From JBHWPB01 sp043424675 (GTDB taxonomy: Bacteria > Bacillota > Bacilli > Lactobacillales > Carnobacteriaceae_A), in contig JBHWPB010000126.1 of the NCBI GenBank assembly GCA_043424675.1, positions 1-17,336 on the forward strand: DNA of 17,336 nt, given 5' to 3'. A model generated the notes under the pieces. That model worked only from the letters and a program-made list of their open reading frames with translations, did no database searches and had not been told where the DNA came from. This document shows positions 15,051-17,336 of this stretch, piece by piece. Numbering within the stretch: the first letter of the stretch is position 1; the number at the start of each line of letters is the position of its first letter. The translations under genes and the position numbers were made by a program.

Positions 15051-16235
15051 ATGAAAAGACGGAGCTTTACCAAGTTAATACTGGTATCTTTTTGGTTGTT
15101 TATCCTTAGCGGCTTCTTTCAACAAGAAGCACTCGCTGCTCCCTTTATGATAGAAGGTGGCGATCAGGTTCTTGTAGATGAAGACGTCAATGCAGCTCTG
15201 TTGGCTTCTGGAAATTCTGTTGTAGTCGAGGGAAATGTAAATGGAACAACTTTTGTTTCGGGTGGTACAATCACGATTAACGGCGATGTTGATGGAACGC
15301 TTCTTGTAGCCGGCCAAACTGTTATAATCAACGGTACAGTAAATGGAACAATTTTCGTTGCAGGGCAGAGTATCACAAATAACGGCACAATTACTGGTGA
15401 TCTTTTCATGGCAGGGCAAGCGATAACCCTTGAAGAAACAAGTCAAATAGAAGGCAGTGTCTTCACGGCAGGTCAATCCGTGGAAGTGGCCGGACCAATC
15501 GTACAAGACTTATTTGTAGGTGCAGAAACGCTTCGGCTTTCTAGTACTGTCGGTCGCGATGCTAATTTAGCTGCCAATCAAGTCACCCCAAGTGGAGAAG
15601 CCCTTATTGAAAGAGATTTAATTTATGAAGCGCCTCAACCCAATTCAGATGTCGAAGCAATCACACAGGGAGAGGTACAGTTCAGACAACAGGCAGATAC
15701 AGAAAGAGATCCTCAGACTCAGCAGACTGAATCCCTCGCATCAAGAGGTTGGAGATTAGCTCTAAGTGCTTTAGGATCTTTGATCAGCGCTAGTCTTATC
15801 TGGTGGTTCTTACGCGCTCTGTCTCAAGGAAGCTTTATCACACTCACAAGAGTGGGACCTGGACAAGTGGTTATCAATATACTTATCGGTTTAGCGATGG
15901 TTATCTTACTGCCTCTTCTTATTTTTCTAACTTTAATCACCTTGCTCTTAGCTCGTATTGGCGGATTGCTTTTACTCTTCTATATCGCTCTGTTCTTACT
16001 GGCCCAGATTATTACAGCTTCTGCCATCAGCGAATATCTCGTAAGGCCGCGCTGGAATTGGGTGGCTGAGAAACCTTATGTCAGTTTCATCGTCACTTTC
16101 TTTGTGCTCTATCTCTTAAACAACATTCCTTATATCGGCTGGTTTATCGCTATGATCTCTGTTTTCTACGCTGTTGGTCTTGTCTTTGTAGAAATCTGGG
16201 ATCGTCTCATTCAAAGAGGATCTGTCGCACGTTAA
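15051..16235 (+). CDS. Exported bactofilin-like beta-helix protein with a C-terminal membrane domain
   Basis: A 394-aa protein with three parts. A signal peptide (1-29) has a likely cleavage after ALA at 27-29, before the second A and P. Residues about 54-176 are seven copies of a 17-residue repeat, for example GQTVIINGTVNGTIFVA (88-104). The spacing and the G, N and V pattern fit a right-handed beta-helix of the polymer-forming (bactofilin, DUF583) type. After a Q/E/T-rich linker (about 195-230), four or five hydrophobic segments (about 235-256, 268-300, 303-328, 343-358 and 362-382) form a membrane domain. The repeat region should therefore lie outside the cell, unlike cytoplasmic bactofilins. 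Signal-bearing polymer-forming proteins of this layout exist in Firmicutes but have no firm function. It is monocistronic with its own promoter and terminator. Confidence 0.85.
   Translation: MKRRSFTKLILVSFWLFILSGFFQQEALAAPFMIEGGDQVLVDEDVNAALLASGNSVVVEGNVNGTTFVSGGTITINGDVDGTLLVAGQTVIINGTVNGTIFVAGQSITNNGTITGDLFMAGQAITLEETSQIEGSVFTAGQSVEVAGPIVQDLFVGAETLRLSSTVGRDANLAANQVTPSGEALIERDLIYEAPQPNSDVEAITQGEVQFRQQADTERDPQTQQTESLASRGWRLALSALGSLISASLIWWFLRALSQGSFITLTRVGPGQVVINILIGLAMVILLPLLIFLTLITLLLARIGGLLLLFYIALFLLAQIITASAISEYLVRPRWNWVAEKPYVSFIVTFFVLYLLNNIPYIGWFIAMISVFYAVGLVFVEIWDRLIQRGSVAR
15210..15578 (+). repeat. Seven 51-nt coding repeats (17-residue beta-helix turns)
   Basis: The DNA repeats with a 51-base period because each protein turn is 17 residues. 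Copies share GGAACA/GGCACA-like and GCAGG(G/T)CA-like stretches, the last two copies being the most divergent. The repeats are in frame, so copy-number change would keep the protein open. Confidence 0.75.
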
Positions 16236-16260
16236 GTTATTTATAGAGTTAAATAGAGCT

Positions 16261-16305
16261 CAACCTTCTTACTAGTATGTATAATTAGTGAGAAGGTTGT
16301 TTTTT
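16261..16305 (+). terminator. Terminator after the beta-helix gene
   Basis: The 14-base arms 16261-16274 and 16286-16299 pair fully with one G-U wobble across an 11-base loop, and six T residues follow (16300-16305). Confidence 0.9.
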
Positions 16306-16375
16306 GCTTCCTTCTTTTTAGTTTAATTTTTGTGTTAGATTAAATGCGTAATAAACATGAGAGGTGAATGAATGT

Positions 16376-17239
16376 ATGGCAACTGTCTACACTGTTCTGG
16401 TTTTAACTTTTATTATCTTTATCATAGCTGTTCAAATAAGAGATCTCAAAAAAGAAGAAGAGTGGAAGAAGTGTAGATTATCGTTTTTAATTCTTTTAAC
16501 CTGTATCTATCTTCTGTTTCGGGTTCTTCCTGGAGGTATCAAAACTGATTTTGATACGCCATTTATAGCCCCTTTCACATGGCAGCATGGCCAGTATGTT
16601 TGGTTAGTTACATTAAATACCATTTATCTCATACTTTATCGTCACAGGGTGAAAAAACAGCCAAAATCTTTTTTCAAGGCTTACTTTTTTGTCTCACTTT
16701 TCCAGATTATAAGTCTTTATTCTTGGTATGCTTTAGAGACGGGGTTTGACCTAGCAATCGCCTTGCCCCTTGAGCTGTCCAGAATTACCTCTCTCTTATA
16801 TTTAGTCTACTTAATATATCCTAAAGAAGGCATCATCAATGTCGCTTTTTATCTTGGAATTTTTGCGGTCGGTTCCTTTCTTTTGCCGACAACGATTAAT
16901 GACTTAGATCATGTCTTGGGCTGGTCTTATTTTATCAATCACGCTATAACTCTGACCATGCCGATTTTAGCTTATCATGCTTTCGGCTGGGAGCCGCAAA
17001 AGAAGGACATAAAAGTTGCTTATAGTTCTTTCATTCTTTATCTTGTCCTAGTGATTGGCGTCAATGCTATGGTTGACGGGAACTATTTCTACTTAGTGGA
17101 CCGTCCCTTCTTGAACCATTGGCCGTTCTGGGCCTATCTCATATTTATACTCATTGGAACTTATCTTGTCTTTTGGATCGGATATGGTCTTTTTCAAGGA
17201 TTCATCAGCTATAATGAAAACTTAGAAGAGAATTATTAA
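16376..17239 (+). CDS. YwaF-like (TIGR02206) polytopic membrane protein
   Basis: A 287-aa integral membrane protein with about seven hydrophobic segments. The layout matches the YwaF/TIGR02206 family: a W-x-H-G-Q-Y-V-W motif near the N-terminal third, an LPLELSRI segment, a central YFINHAITLTMPILAYHAFG segment, and a late GNYFYLVDRP loop followed by WPFWAYLIF. In members I recall, the middle motif is closer to LPLHLC; here Glu and Ser stand at those positions. Function is unknown for the family. The ATG at 16376 is chosen because GAGAGGTGA ends nine bases before it; the in-frame GTG at 16364 lies inside that site. No gene partner is in the window. Confidence 0.8.
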   Translation: MATVYTVLVLTFIIFIIAVQIRDLKKEEEWKKCRLSFLILLTCIYLLFRVLPGGIKTDFDTPFIAPFTWQHGQYVWLVTLNTIYLILYRHRVKKQPKSFFKAYFFVSLFQIISLYSWYALETGFDLAIALPLELSRITSLLYLVYLIYPKEGIINVAFYLGIFAVGSFLLPTTINDLDHVLGWSYFINHAITLTMPILAYHAFGWEPQKKDIKVAYSSFILYLVLVIGVNAMVDGNYFYLVDRPFLNHWPFWAYLIFILIGTYLVFWIGYGLFQGFISYNENLEENY

Positions 17240-17268
17240 TATAGTTTTATTATAATGAAGGTCCATAG

Positions 17269-17295
17269 AGATATTGCAGATACAATATCTTTTTT
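17269..17295 (+). terminator. Terminator after the YwaF-like gene
   Basis: AGATATTG (17269-17276) pairs perfectly with CAATATCT (17283-17290) around a six-base loop and runs into TTTTT. After it come TATACT (about 17301-17306) and an AGGAG site near the window end, the leader of a gene that starts beyond it. Confidence 0.8.
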
Positions 17296-17336
17296 GTTTT
17301 ATACTATTCATAGATTATTGATAGGAGTTGTACATT

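Noticed and set aside
15075..15506. A 143-codon minus-strand open frame opposite the beta-helix gene
   Set aside because: It is an antisense shadow created by the repetitive, stop-poor coding repeats; it has no ribosome site and covers the signal peptide and repeats of a well-supported gene.
15210..15578. Regularly spaced DNA repeats that could suggest a CRISPR-like array
   Set aside because: The 51-base period matches 17-residue protein turns in frame, the copies are diverged, and there are no unique spacers or cas genes.

Overview
The window is about 17.3 kb of AT-rich DNA from a low-GC Gram-positive bacterium. Strong AGGAGG-type ribosome sites, tight operons, Rho-independent terminators with U-tracts and extended -10 (TGnTATAAT) promoters all point to Firmicutes. 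The gene set (RibBA, a MecA_N-type penicillin-binding protein, CHAD, CotH/VTC/DUF4956, FetAB, a YwaF-like protein) suggests Lactobacillales, possibly Carnobacteriaceae; the family-level guess is weak. There are no rRNA or tRNA genes, insertion sequences, phage genes or CRISPR arrays. It looks like ordinary chromosome made of short functional modules.

Layout. (1) 41-2391: distal end of a riboflavin operon, ribBA and ribH, with a HAD phosphatase gene starting one base after the ribH stop. (2) 2392-3425: two tandem hairpins, then a PHP-family phosphatase (HisJ-like). (3) 3426-3788: a gene-free stretch holding a candidate structured small RNA (about 3465-3590) and, on the other strand, the terminator of the next gene. 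(4) 3789-4582 (minus): a CHAD-domain protein split by a -1 frameshift that lies exactly on two in-phase A_AAA_AAG heptamers; a 45-codon ORF diverges from it. (5) 4995-7250: a 70-aa unknown protein and a class B penicillin-binding protein, closed by a 22-bp terminator. (6) 7596-8489 (minus): a tandem PhnB-like VOC protein with its own terminator, beyond which lies the broken 3' end of another ORF. (7) 8799-11829: a three-gene operon of a membrane-anchored CotH-type kinase, a VTC/triphosphate-tunnel (polyphosphate polymerase-like) protein and a DUF4956 membrane protein. (8) 11877-12461 (minus): a small membrane protein, convergent with that operon. (9) 12762-13283: a flavodoxin-domain (HemG-like) protein. 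(10) 13527-14943: fetA-fetB type ABC transporter. (11) 15051-16235: an exported bactofilin-like beta-helix protein fused to a membrane domain. (12) 16376-17239: a YwaF-like membrane protein with a terminator; the window then ends in the leader of another gene.

How the parts fit. Riboflavin synthesis is clear; the HAD gene coupled to ribH is a candidate for the pathway's dephosphorylation step. The least understood part is the CotH-VTC-DUF4956 operon, which joins a predicted extracytoplasmic protein kinase-like enzyme with a nucleotide/polyphosphate enzyme and a membrane partner. A CHAD protein, from a family that binds polyphosphate, lies about 4 kb away. Several other genes concern the cell envelope (PBP, beta-helix membrane protein, bPH-like membrane protein). 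Assignments rest on motifs read by eye; no database search was run.
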